The notes under the pieces were generated by a model. It searched no databases. It saw only the letters and a list, made by a program, of their open reading frames with translations, and was not told where the DNA came from. Shown here in pieces: positions 6,120 to 13,210 of a stretch of 18,436 nucleotides of DNA (its first letter is position 1; every line of letters begins with the position of its first letter). Source of the DNA: Candidatus Pacebacteria bacterium UBA6188 (GTDB lineage Bacteria > Patescibacteriota > Microgenomatia > UBA1400 > PJMF01); the NCBI GenBank assembly GCA_002422765.1, contig DITI01000012.1, positions 1 through 18,436 of the forward strand, written 5' to 3'. The translations under genes were made by a program, and so were the position numbers.

Positions 6120-6125
6120 ATTTTA
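6120..6125 (-). promoter_or_regulatory. -10 box for the NAD(P)H-hydrate dehydratase gene
   Basis: TAAAAT on the minus strand lies 5 nt before the GTG at 6114 and 14 nt before the ATG at 6105. No -35 is obvious at standard spacing. Confidence 0.45.
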
Positions 6126-6153
6126 ACCTATTTCTGCTCCAGTTTTTGATTGG

Positions 6154-6165
6154 TTTTGGCCAAAA
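6154..6165. promoter_or_regulatory. 12-bp perfect palindrome, candidate operator 1
   Basis: TTTTGGCCAAAA is a perfect palindrome in the nnrD-fic divergent region. It shares TTnTnGCnAnAA with a second perfect palindrome whose centre is 31 bp away (6185-6196). No regulator is assigned. Confidence 0.45.
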
Positions 6166-6184
6166 AGTTCACAAATCTTTGCAT

Positions 6185-6196
6185 TTCTTGCAAGAA
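6185..6196. promoter_or_regulatory. 12-bp perfect palindrome, candidate operator 2
   Basis: TTCTTGCAAGAA is a perfect palindrome just upstream of the -35 zone of the Fic promoter (-10 at 6222-6227). Its centre is 31 bp, about three helical turns, from the palindrome at 6154-6165, so both would face the same side of the DNA. Confidence 0.5.
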
Positions 6197-6221
6197 TCTT
6201 CCCTAAATGACAAAACTAGTT

Positions 6222-6227
6222 TAAAAT
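6222..6227 (+). promoter_or_regulatory. -10 box of the Fic gene promoter
   Basis: TAAAAT ends 8 nt before the ATG at 6236, so the mRNA should be leaderless. A weak TTCCCT lies at 17-bp spacing. Confidence 0.5.
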
Positions 6228-6235
6228 CAGTCTAA

Positions 6236-7327
6236 ATGTATCAGCCAAGATTTGACATCACCAATCATCTTCTCACTTACATTTCTGCCATTGAATCTGC
6301 CAAAGCCCTTATTGATCATTCTGCTCTTGTTCCTTCTTGGGAAGCTAAGTTTCGCGACGAAGCCATGACTAGAACAGTTCATTTTGGAACTCATATTGAA
6401 GGCAACGAGTTGACTGCTGATCAAGCAGGTAAAGTTGTGCAACTAAAAAACACCAGCAACCCCCAAATGGTGGTCGACCAAACTGGCATTATTGCTCGAG
6501 ATCGAGATATTCAGGAAGTAATTAACTATCGCAACGTGATCGCTTGGATTGATCAGCGCCCAATTGGCAAAAAAAATGAGGCTCTAAATCTAGATATTTT
6601 GTTGACTCTGCATCAATTGACCATGCAAAAATTGTTAGCTGAAGAGCAAATTGCGACTTTTAGAGAGAAACAAGTTATTGTTCGTGGTGCAGCCAATGGC
6701 GCAGTAGTTTTTCGTCCACCAGTGTCAGTGGAAGTGCCTTTTCTTTTGGAAGATTTTTTCTCTTGGCTCAATAGTCCAGCGGCAGCAGAAATTCACCCCA
6801 TTTTTAAGGCTGCCATTACCCATTATCACCTAGTCTATGTTCACCCTTTTGTGGAAGGCAACGGTCGAGTAGCCAGAGCCTTTGCCACACTAGTCCTTTA
6901 CAATTCTGGCTATGATTTTAAACGCTTTTTTTCACTAGAAGAATATTTTGACAGTGATGTAGAAGCTTATTATCAGGCTCTTTTGTCCGTCCAACAAAGT
7001 GATCAAGCAAACTTAAGCTATTGGTTGGAATATTTTGCTTATGGCTTGGCTTTGGAAATTGATAAAGTCAAACAAAAAGTCCTTAAATTGTCACAAGATC
7101 TAAAAATTCAACGCGAACTTGGTCAACAGGTGGCTCTTTCTGAAAGACAAATTATTCTTTTGGAAGTTTTGCAGAACCAAGGTCAAATGACCTCCGATGA
7201 TGCGCAAAAAGCTTTACCCAACGTTTCTGTTGACACCATCTTGCGGGATCTAAAAGATCTGATCACTAAAGGAGTAGTGCAGAAACATGGCGTAACCAAG
7301 GGAGTTAGTTACACCCTCCTGAGCTAA
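6236..7327 (+). CDS. Fic family protein (probable AMP-transferase) with C-terminal winged helix
   Basis: The protein has 363 residues. The catalytic Fic motif HPFVEGNGRVAR occupies residues 203-214, with the catalytic His203 and phosphate-binding Gly/Asn/Arg intact. Fic enzymes usually transfer AMP to a hydroxyl side chain of a target protein. An N-terminal inhibitory-helix motif is present as THIEGN with Glu55, placing it in the self-inhibited class with the helix before the Fic core; the position normally Ser/Thr four residues before Glu is Gly51. Residues about 300-363 (LSERQIILLEVLQ...DTILRDLKDLI) form a winged-helix DNA-binding-like domain, a common fusion in this family, so autoregulation is possible. 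It precedes the ligase gene by 18 bp. There is no antitoxin-like partner next to it. The target is unknown. Confidence 0.9.
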   Translation: MYQPRFDITNHLLTYISAIESAKALIDHSALVPSWEAKFRDEAMTRTVHFGTHIEGNELTADQAGKVVQLKNTSNPQMVVDQTGIIARDRDIQEVINYRNVIAWIDQRPIGKKNEALNLDILLTLHQLTMQKLLAEEQIATFREKQVIVRGAANGAVVFRPPVSVEVPFLLEDFFSWLNSPAAAEIHPIFKAAITHYHLVYVHPFVEGNGRVARAFATLVLYNSGYDFKRFFSLEEYFDSDVEAYYQALLSVQQSDQANLSYWLEYFAYGLALEIDKVKQKVLKLSQDLKIQRELGQQVALSERQIILLEVLQNQGQMTSDDAQKALPNVSVDTILRDLKDLITKGVVQKHGVTKGVSYTLLS

Positions 7328-7330
7328 AAC

Positions 7331-7339
7331 TGTTAAAAT
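7331..7339 (+). promoter_or_regulatory. Extended -10 promoter of the DNA ligase gene
   Basis: TGTTAAAAT matches the extended -10 (TG-n-TAnAAT) and ends 6 nt before the ATG at 7346. It sits in the 18-bp gap after the Fic stop, so the ligase can be transcribed independently, with a leaderless message. Confidence 0.55.
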
Positions 7340-7345
7340 AGAAGC

Positions 7346-9202
7346 ATGCTTTTTCAAGAATTTTCAACTTATTTGCAGCGCATTGAACAAGTTTCTAAAA
7401 GATTAGAAATCACTGAGATTCTGCGCCAGCTTTTTCAAGCTCTTGTGCAAGATAAAGACAGTGAACAGCTTGTTTTGGCCACCTACCTAATGCAAGGTAG
7501 TTTGGTGCCGAGCTATTTGTCTCTAGAATTCCAAATGTCAGAAAAGATGTTGCTTAAAACTTTGGCTCGCGTGCAAGCCAAAGGCGGAGTCAAACAAGCT
7601 CCTCCAACGGAAAATCTTTTTTCAGGCATTGAGCAAAATGTTTTTAACAACGAAGAAGCTTTAGAACGAGAGTTGTTGTCAGCTTATAAACAAATGGGCG
7701 ACATTGGGGAGCTTTTTGAAAAAACCTTAAGTAATTTAAAGTCTCTAGTTAGATCGCCCCAGCCTCCCTCGATTGTGACAACTCACCAATTTTTGGGTCA
7801 ATTAGCTTTGACTGCCGGTACTGGTTCTCAGGAGAAGAAAGTTGCTTTGTTGGCGACTTTTCTGGAGCAAATTGATCCTTTATCAGCTAAATACATCAGT
7901 CGTATTATTTTGTCCAAAATGAGGCTGGGTTTTTCAACCATGACTCTGATTGACGCCCTATCTTTTGTCAAAAATAATGCCAAAACTGACAGTGCTAATT
8001 TGGAAAGAGCTTTTTTCAAAAAGGCTGATTTGGGCAAATTAGCCTCAGCTTACCTTTTAGAGCAAGCAGATTTAAGCAGTGAAGCCTTATTGCAAACTTA
8101 TCAGGTGGAAATCGGAGTGCCAGTTTTACCAGTGCTTTGTCAACGTTTAAACAGCGCTACAGAAATTATTGAAAAAATGGGCGAGGTGGTGGCCGAACCA
8201 AAATATGATGGCTTGCGAGTGCAAATTCACATCAATCATGAGCTTTTTGCTGACAGCGGCTTGCCCTACAAAGCCTTCACCAGAAACTTAGAAGATGTAA
8301 CTCACATGTTTCCAGAGTTGGCACAAATTGCCACTGCTTTGAGAGTTAAGAATTGTATTTTGGATACGGAAGCCATTGCTGTAGATAAAAAAACTGGCAA
8401 ATTTCTTTCTTTTCAAGAAACTATTCAACGCAAGCGCAAGCACGGTGTTGCCGACAAAGCCAGTGAATTGCCAATTTGTTTTTATGCTTTTGACCTACTT
8501 TTACTTGACGATCAAGTTCTCTTGGATCAAGAGCTTTTAACTCGCAAAGCTAAATTAGCAGATTTATTCGCAGATCATCAGTTTATTAAAAAAACAGAGT
8601 ATCTTTTAATTGCTGATCCAATCAAGCTCAAAGCTTTCCACGAAGAACAGTTGGCTTTTGGTTTGGAAGGGGCAGTGATGAAGCAAAAAGATTCTCGCTA
8701 TGTGGCCGGCAGAAAATCTTGGCGCTGGGTTAAAATCAAAGAAGAAGAGGGTAGTCAGGGCAAATTGTCTGACACTATTGATTGTCTGATGCTTGGTTAT
8801 TATGTGGGCAAAGGTAAACGTCAAGCTTTTGGTATTGGTGCTTTGCTGGTGGGAGTTTTAGACAAGAATGAAACTGGTGATTTGGTAGTGCGCAGTCTTT
8901 CCAAGATTGGCACTGGTTTGACTGATGAGCAATTTAGAGAAGTAAAAAATCTAGCCGATCAGCATTTGAGCTTCAACAATCAAAAGCCAGCTTTTTATGA
9001 CGTTAATAAAAACCTCGCTCCAGATTTTTGGTTGGAACCTTACTTGGTTTTGGAAATTGCAGCTGATGAATTAAGCAAATCTCCAATCCACACTGCGGGA
9101 GTAGCAATGAGATTTCCACGCTTGGTCAGAATTCGTTACGACAAGAAATTTGAAGATGTGACTACGGTTGAAGAATTGGCCTCAATTCATATTGCTGTTT
9201 AG
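7346..9202 (+). CDS. lig: ATP-dependent DNA ligase (archaeal-type)
   Basis: The protein has 618 residues, slightly longer than typical archaeal DNA ligases of the Lig1 type. It seals nicks with ATP. An N-terminal helical DNA-binding domain covers about residues 1-240. Adenylation motif I is AEPKYDGLRVQIH with the adenylated Lys286, followed by motif III (FYAFDLLLLD), motif IV (EGAVMKQ), motif V (WRWVKIK) and a C-terminal OB domain (IDCLMLGYYVGKGKR). Most bacteria rely on NAD-dependent LigA, so this archaeal-like enzyme in a bacterial context suggests ancient transfer or a CPR-typical repertoire; LigA may exist elsewhere. It has its own extended -10 promoter and overlaps the convergent glycosyltransferase by 21 bp. 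Confidence 0.93.
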   Translation: MLFQEFSTYLQRIEQVSKRLEITEILRQLFQALVQDKDSEQLVLATYLMQGSLVPSYLSLEFQMSEKMLLKTLARVQAKGGVKQAPPTENLFSGIEQNVFNNEEALERELLSAYKQMGDIGELFEKTLSNLKSLVRSPQPPSIVTTHQFLGQLALTAGTGSQEKKVALLATFLEQIDPLSAKYISRIILSKMRLGFSTMTLIDALSFVKNNAKTDSANLERAFFKKADLGKLASAYLLEQADLSSEALLQTYQVEIGVPVLPVLCQRLNSATEIIEKMGEVVAEPKYDGLRVQIHINHELFADSGLPYKAFTRNLEDVTHMFPELAQIATALRVKNCILDTEAIAVDKKTGKFLSFQETIQRKRKHGVADKASELPICFYAFDLLLLDDQVLLDQELLTRKAKLADLFADHQFIKKTEYLLIADPIKLKAFHEEQLAFGLEGAVMKQKDSRYVAGRKSWRWVKIKEEEGSQGKLSDTIDCLMLGYYVGKGKRQAFGIGALLVGVLDKNETGDLVVRSLSKIGTGLTDEQFREVKNLADQHLSFNNQKPAFYDVNKNLAPDFWLEPYLVLEIAADELSKSPIHTAGVAMRFPRLVRIRYDKKFEDVTTVEELASIHIAV

Positions 9203-10306
9203 TTTTTTTAGTGAACTTAATTCTTGAAGCAATATCGAAGCGGCCTTTTGATTATATTTTTTTAGTTGCTTAATCCCATTGGTAAATTTATCAATTTGTT
9301 GGGGTTTTTTGATGAGACTTTGAATTTTTTGATTAGCCCTTTTAGCATTTTCTTCTACCAGACCAATTTTATAATTTTTGATAATGTCGAGATTGCCATC
9401 TTCCTGACCATGAATATGAGTTATGGCAAAAAAGGCTGTTTCACAAGCAATACTTTCAAATAAGGTGTTGGGTCCAGCTTTGCCAATCACCATGTCAGCA
9501 GCCTGCATATAGAGGTGAAGGTTCTTGGTAAAACCTAAGGGAATAATTTTGGCTTTAGAAGAGCTGAGTTTTTCTAAACTTTGTTTGACTCCGAGAATAT
9601 TGTTATACAAAAATTCATTGTTGCCACAAGCAATAATGAAATTGGTTTCTTTTTCGCAATTAATAATGCTGGGGAGTATTTTGAGAATGCTGTTGGCTCC
9701 TTCAGAACCAGAAGTGATGAGGAAAGTTAGCTCGTCACTAATTTTTAGTTTTTTTCTGATTTTTTGGCGATCATAGGCTAGTTCAAACTTGGGTTGTACA
9801 AACCAACCAGCCACTTTCATATTTTGATGCTGATGTTTTCGTTTGATTTCTTGGTCAAAAATCAATTGTAGTTTGGCTTGTTCTGACAAAATTAAAGGGT
9901 GGGCTGTGTGTGGATCACTGACGATATTGATAAGAGGAATATTTTCGCTTGCTTGGATTTTTTCCAAAATAGGATTAAAGCCAAAATAAGCGCTGATGCA
10001 GATGTCGATCTTATTTTTTTTGACAAAAGCTGTGATTTTATTTTCCAGATTGATCATGTGCCAAAGATCAGCAATTTTTTTGGCCCCTTTGTATTTCTCG
10101 ATTAATTTGGCGCTAGCATGAAAAGGAAGACTAAAAGAGCCAGGACTCAAGCGATAAATGTAATTGTAAGTAAAATCTAGAGGATCCTTGTGGCTATATT
10201 TTTTGATTTTATATTCCAAAGGAGCTTGTTGCTCAATTTTTTCAAGGATGGCTTGAGCAATGCTTTCATGCCCATAACCACTAGTGAAGATGCCGATAGT
10301 TTTCAT
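9182..10306 (-). CDS. Glycosyltransferase, MGDG synthase/GT28-like
   Basis: The protein has 374 residues and resembles processive diacylglycerol glycosyltransferases and MGDG synthases (GT-B fold). The N-terminus has the glycine-rich GIFTSGYGHESIAQAI loop of the acceptor domain. The C-terminal donor-binding domain shows LITSGSEGANSI, GFTKNLHLYMQAADMVIGKA and GPNTLFESIACE, the counterpart of the UDP-sugar-binding GGxTxxE region. The likely role is adding a sugar to a membrane lipid at the cytoplasmic face. The start at 10306 is chosen because MKTIGIF matches the family start and lies 9 nt from a TATAAT; the longer frame to 10366 would run through the pth promoter and into pth. It converges on the ligase with 21 bp overlap. 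The exact acceptor lipid is unknown. Confidence 0.85.
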   Translation of the reverse strand: MKTIGIFTSGYGHESIAQAILEKIEQQAPLEYKIKKYSHKDPLDFTYNYIYRLSPGSFSLPFHASAKLIEKYKGAKKIADLWHMINLENKITAFVKKNKIDICISAYFGFNPILEKIQASENIPLINIVSDPHTAHPLILSEQAKLQLIFDQEIKRKHQHQNMKVAGWFVQPKFELAYDRQKIRKKLKISDELTFLITSGSEGANSILKILPSIINCEKETNFIIACGNNEFLYNNILGVKQSLEKLSSSKAKIIPLGFTKNLHLYMQAADMVIGKAGPNTLFESIACETAFFAITHIHGQEDGNLDIIKNYKIGLVEENAKRANQKIQSLIKKPQQIDKFTNGIKQLKKYNQKAASILLQELSSLKKLNSNMN

Positions 10307-10315
10307 CTGTTGGCT

Positions 10316-10321
10316 ATTATA
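10316..10321 (-). promoter_or_regulatory. -10 box of the glycosyltransferase gene
   Basis: TATAAT on the minus strand ends 9 nt before the ATG at 10306. It shares two bases (10320-10321) with the plus-strand -10 of pth. Confidence 0.6.
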
Positions 10322-10325
10322 TACT
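10320..10325 (+). promoter_or_regulatory. -10 box of the pth-MFS operon
   Basis: TATACT ends 6 nt before the pth ATG at 10332. It overlaps the divergent -10 of the glycosyltransferase, so only one polymerase could open this DNA at a time. Confidence 0.6.
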
Positions 10326-10331
10326 TTAGTG

Positions 10332-10886
10332 ATGAAAATCATCATGGGTCTTGGCAATCCCGGCAAAGATTACGAACAAACTAGACACAATGCTGGCTTT
10401 GCTTTAGTTGACCATTTGGCGCAAAAATTTTCTCTCGCTCTCAAGTTTGATAAAAAATTTACAGCCTCTTATGTCAAAACAGAAATTATCAGACACGCGG
10501 TGGCAGAGGATCTTTGCTTGATTAAGTCAACAGCGTTCATGAATAATTCTGGCCAAAGCCTCAGGGCTTTTTTGGCCTATTTTTACCCAGAAATTTTAGA
10601 AGAGGATGAGGGTAATCACTTAATTGTGGCTCACGATGATCTCGATTTGGAATTGGGCGAATTCAAACTGCAAAAAGGCAAAGGCCCCAAAATTCACAAT
10701 GGTTTGGCTTCCATTTATCAACAGCTAGGCCACAAGAATTTTTGGCATCTGCGCTTGGGAGTTGACTCGAGAAATGGCGAGCGCAGTATTGCTCCAAGCA
10801 ATTATGTTTTGATGAAAATGTTAGAAGCAGAGCAAGCCAAACTGCAGGAAGTAATCAACAAAGTGAGTGATTCTCTCTTTGCCTAG
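10332..10886 (+). CDS. pth: Peptidyl-tRNA hydrolase
   Basis: The protein has 184 residues, close to the usual bacterial Pth length. It releases peptides from prematurely dissociated peptidyl-tRNA. The N-terminal MGLGNPGKDYEQTRHNAGF motif carries the catalytic His (HNAGF). The FMNNSGQS motif and the HDDLDLELGEFKLQ motif with the catalytic Asp are intact. In place of the usual GGHNGL the sequence reads KIHNGLASI, so the two Gly before the His are replaced by Lys-Ile. The ATG at 10332 is chosen over the upstream ATG at 10284 because the protein then begins as in the family and the start is 6 nt from a TATACT box; the upstream start would lie inside the divergent gene. It is immediately followed by an MFS gene. 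Confidence 0.92.
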   Translation: MKIIMGLGNPGKDYEQTRHNAGFALVDHLAQKFSLALKFDKKFTASYVKTEIIRHAVAEDLCLIKSTAFMNNSGQSLRAFLAYFYPEILEEDEGNHLIVAHDDLDLELGEFKLQKGKGPKIHNGLASIYQQLGHKNFWHLRLGVDSRNGERSIAPSNYVLMKMLEAEQAKLQEVINKVSDSLFA

Positions 10887-10891
10887 TGCTT

Positions 10892-12094
10892 ATGCCGATT
10901 TTTCATTTTAATTTTCAAAAAACCAAAAATCTCAAATATCTTTATGCTATTCGCTTGGTGCGTGAACTAGCCAATCAGCTCATGGTTTTCTTTTTGCCAA
11001 TTTATTTCTTTAATTTACGTTTACCTCTTGTGAACAATCTCAATCTATCTGCTTTACAAGAAGGTATTTTTAGCGTGGTGCTTTTTTACATAACAACTTT
11101 TTTGGTTTGTTTTTTCTTGGCTATTCCTACTTCTAAAGTTTTGATTAAACACGGCATACGTTATGGTTTGCTTTTGGGGCATTTATTTTATGCGATTTTT
11201 GTTTTGTTCTTGTATTTTTCCAAGGACAATCCTCAACTAGTTTTAGCAGCAGCAATCATCAACGGTTTTCAAATTAATTTCTTTTGGAACAGCTATCATT
11301 ATTCCATCAGTCGTAACAGCGCCAAGACAAAAATTGGCACCAATTTAGGATTGATCAGCTTTCTTCTCAATTTATTGGCGATGATTGCCCCGGCTTTGGG
11401 TGGCCTGATAATCGTGACTCTAGGCTACCAAACTTTGTTTTTGTTGGGTTTGTTAGTGATTTTATGCGGAGTACTTTTTTCTTTGCTTTTGGACAATGTC
11501 AAAGTCAGAGACAAAATTTCTTTTCAAGAATTTTGGACTTGGCTGAAAGAACCTAGTTTTAGGCGTTTAGCGCTAAGTTTTTCTGGGCGTTATTTTAATG
11601 ATGCGAGTATTAGTTTGTGGACGCTCTACATGTTTATTTTGCTTGGTAGCACTGACGGTGGGGGTTATTTTTATAGTCTTTCTTTGTTTTTGGCTTTATT
11701 TATTAGCTATGGAGCTGGTTCATTTATAGATCAAAACAAAGGTCGCAAGCAGTTCTTTTTGTCTGGTGGCTTTTTGTCTATCTTTTGGCTTTTACGAGGT
11801 TTTGTGGTGAACATTTGGACAATTACTATTCTCAACGCTATGGACAAAATTACTGCTAGTTTTCATTGGTTGTTTTTTGATCGTAGTTGGTTGATGCGTG
11901 GCAAAGGACGCGAAGCATTATCCTATTTTGTTTATCGAGAAATGATTTACTCTTTAGCGGCAATAGTTTTTTGGTTGGCAGTTGCTTTAATTTTTTACTT
12001 CTTTGTAGCTGCTTGGAAAAGTTTATTTGTGGCGGCAGCCTTAGGCGTGCTCCTGACTTTATTGATTAGAGAAAAGAAAGAAGAAGAATTCTAA
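10892..12094 (+). CDS. Major facilitator superfamily transporter
   Basis: This is a membrane protein of about 400 residues, with roughly ten to twelve hydrophobic segments and the usual central break (about residues 195-230, with the charged NVKVRDKISFQEF). The loop GSFIDQNKGRKQFF in the second half matches the MFS loop motif GxxxDrxGRkr. The substrate cannot be read from sequence. A GTG at 10886 overlaps the pth stop (TAGTG) and would add two residues; I prefer the ATG at 10892. It is co-transcribed with pth, apparently without its own promoter. Its stop overlaps the convergent prenyl synthase gene by 4 bp. Confidence 0.8.
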   Translation: MPIFHFNFQKTKNLKYLYAIRLVRELANQLMVFFLPIYFFNLRLPLVNNLNLSALQEGIFSVVLFYITTFLVCFFLAIPTSKVLIKHGIRYGLLLGHLFYAIFVLFLYFSKDNPQLVLAAAIINGFQINFFWNSYHYSISRNSAKTKIGTNLGLISFLLNLLAMIAPALGGLIIVTLGYQTLFLLGLLVILCGVLFSLLLDNVKVRDKISFQEFWTWLKEPSFRRLALSFSGRYFNDASISLWTLYMFILLGSTDGGGYFYSLSLFLALFISYGAGSFIDQNKGRKQFFLSGGFLSIFWLLRGFVVNIWTITILNAMDKITASFHWLFFDRSWLMRGKGREALSYFVYREMIYSLAAIVFWLAVALIFYFFVAAWKSLFVAAALGVLLTLLIREKKEEEF

Positions 12095-13143
12095 TTTTGT
12101 CTTTGTAAATTGAAATCAAGCAGGGCTAATAGTAAGTTTTGACCAACTTTGACTTCTTTAATCAAGGCCTGAGCTTCTAGACTCAGCTCCGCAACTAGCT
12201 TCCCAACTTCTTTGAGAGAATATTTGCTAAAAAGAGCCTGGAGTTGTTCTATGGCTTTACTGTCAATTTTGGCCTGGCCAAAGTTTTTTTTGAAAAACTC
12301 TTTTTCTGTAGGGTTAAGTTTAGGCAATAGAGTTAAGTAGAAAATTGTTTTCTTCCCTTCTCTCAAGTCAGAAGCAAAGCTTTTGCCAGATTTTTCTTGA
12401 TGAGCAAATAGACTAATCTCATCGTCTTTGATTTGAAAAATTAAGCCTAGTTTTTCGCCAAGTAAGATCAGAGAGTTGATTTCTGCTTGAGGCAAATTAT
12501 TGACAAGACCGGCTAATTGCAGGGGTAGGGAAAAAGTGTAGCGAGCAGTTTTGAAACGATACATTTCCAACACTTCAGTCATGGAAGGATCTTCTCGTAA
12601 AGCAGTGATCTTAGAATCCAGCATTTCGGCAAAATAAGTGCGAATAATTTCTTGATTGAGGTTTTGTCGAAGCTGATCTTTGAGAGGCGCGCTGAAACTG
12701 GTCTTGTCTAGGGCTAGTTGAGCCAAATATAAACAAATGCTACCCAAACAGAGTGCTAGACTTTGACCATAATTATCAGTTTTTTTGAAGTGAGAATTTT
12801 CACTTTCTGTTTGGTACTGTTGCCAAATTGAAGCTTGGCCACGACGCAGTTGGTCTTGGTCAATAATGTCATCGTGAATCAACAGGCCAGAATGAATGAT
12901 TTCTAGACTACTCGCCACATAGAGTAGGTCCTCGGTTTTTAAAGTCGCTTCATTTTCAGCAAAAGCCTTGGCAGCAGAAAAAAACAGACTACCGCGAACA
13001 GTTTTGCCAGCAATCACAAATTGTTTGAGTTTATCAAAAGCTGCTTGACTTAGGCTTTGATCGGTAAAATCTTGAGAGATTTCAGCGAGAAAGTTGAGGG
13101 TAAAATCATCGACGATTTTTTTATTTAGCAAAATTTCTCTCAT
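12091..13143 (-). CDS. Polyprenyl diphosphate synthase (trans-isoprenyl diphosphate synthase)
   Basis: The protein has 350 residues and condenses isopentenyl diphosphate onto an allylic primer. The first Asp-rich motif is intact (HDDIIDQDQLRRG, D91, D92, D95). The second region reads FQIKDDEISLF, so the third Asp of the usual DDxxD is Ser. Later motifs (GKSFASDLREGKKTIF) fit the family. The residue five before the first motif is Gly86 rather than an aromatic, which in known enzymes favours longer chains than farnesyl diphosphate; this is inference. The gene is divergent from the mevalonate operon across 67 bp, which places isoprenoid supply and use together. A TACAAT -10 ends 9 nt before the ATG. 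Confidence 0.9.
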   Translation of the reverse strand: MREILLNKKIVDDFTLNFLAEISQDFTDQSLSQAAFDKLKQFVIAGKTVRGSLFFSAAKAFAENEATLKTEDLLYVASSLEIIHSGLLIHDDIIDQDQLRRGQASIWQQYQTESENSHFKKTDNYGQSLALCLGSICLYLAQLALDKTSFSAPLKDQLRQNLNQEIIRTYFAEMLDSKITALREDPSMTEVLEMYRFKTARYTFSLPLQLAGLVNNLPQAEINSLILLGEKLGLIFQIKDDEISLFAHQEKSGKSFASDLREGKKTIFYLTLLPKLNPTEKEFFKKNFGQAKIDSKAIEQLQALFSKYSLKEVGKLVAELSLEAQALIKEVKVGQNLLLALLDFNLQRQN

Positions 13144-13152
13144 GATGGGCTT

Positions 13153-13158
13153 ATTGTA
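13153..13158 (-). promoter_or_regulatory. -10 box of the prenyl synthase gene
   Basis: TACAAT on the minus strand ends 9 nt before the ATG at 13143, predicting a leaderless or nearly leaderless mRNA. Confidence 0.5.
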
Positions 13159-13198
13159 GCAGTTTTTTATTTTGCATGATCTTGAGCTTTTTTGCGAC

Positions 13199-13204
13199 TA
13201 TTAG
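13199..13204 (+). promoter_or_regulatory. Possible -10 box of the mevalonate operon
   Basis: TATTAG ends 6 nt before the HMG-CoA reductase ATG at 13211. The match to TATAAT is only four of six, and no Shine-Dalgarno precedes the ATG. The call leans on the spacing rule seen at the other operon starts. Confidence 0.35.
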
Positions 13205-13210
13205 TACGCA

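Noticed and set aside
6227..6442. Minus-strand frame overlapping the start of the Fic gene
   Set aside because: It is antisense to the conserved Fic inhibitory motif region and has no promoter or family features.
9266..10105. Plus-strand frames opposite the glycosyltransferase
   Set aside because: They are shadows in AT-rich DNA; the minus-strand protein has a continuous GT-B motif set.
10284..10331. N-terminal extension of pth to the ATG at 10284
   Set aside because: The added residues do not match Pth, would lie within the divergent glycosyltransferase gene, and would place the promoter inside the coding region.
10307..10366. N-terminal extension of the glycosyltransferase to 10366
   Set aside because: The added 20 residues read through the pth start on the other strand, and the family start MKTIGIF lies at 10306 next to a TATAAT box.
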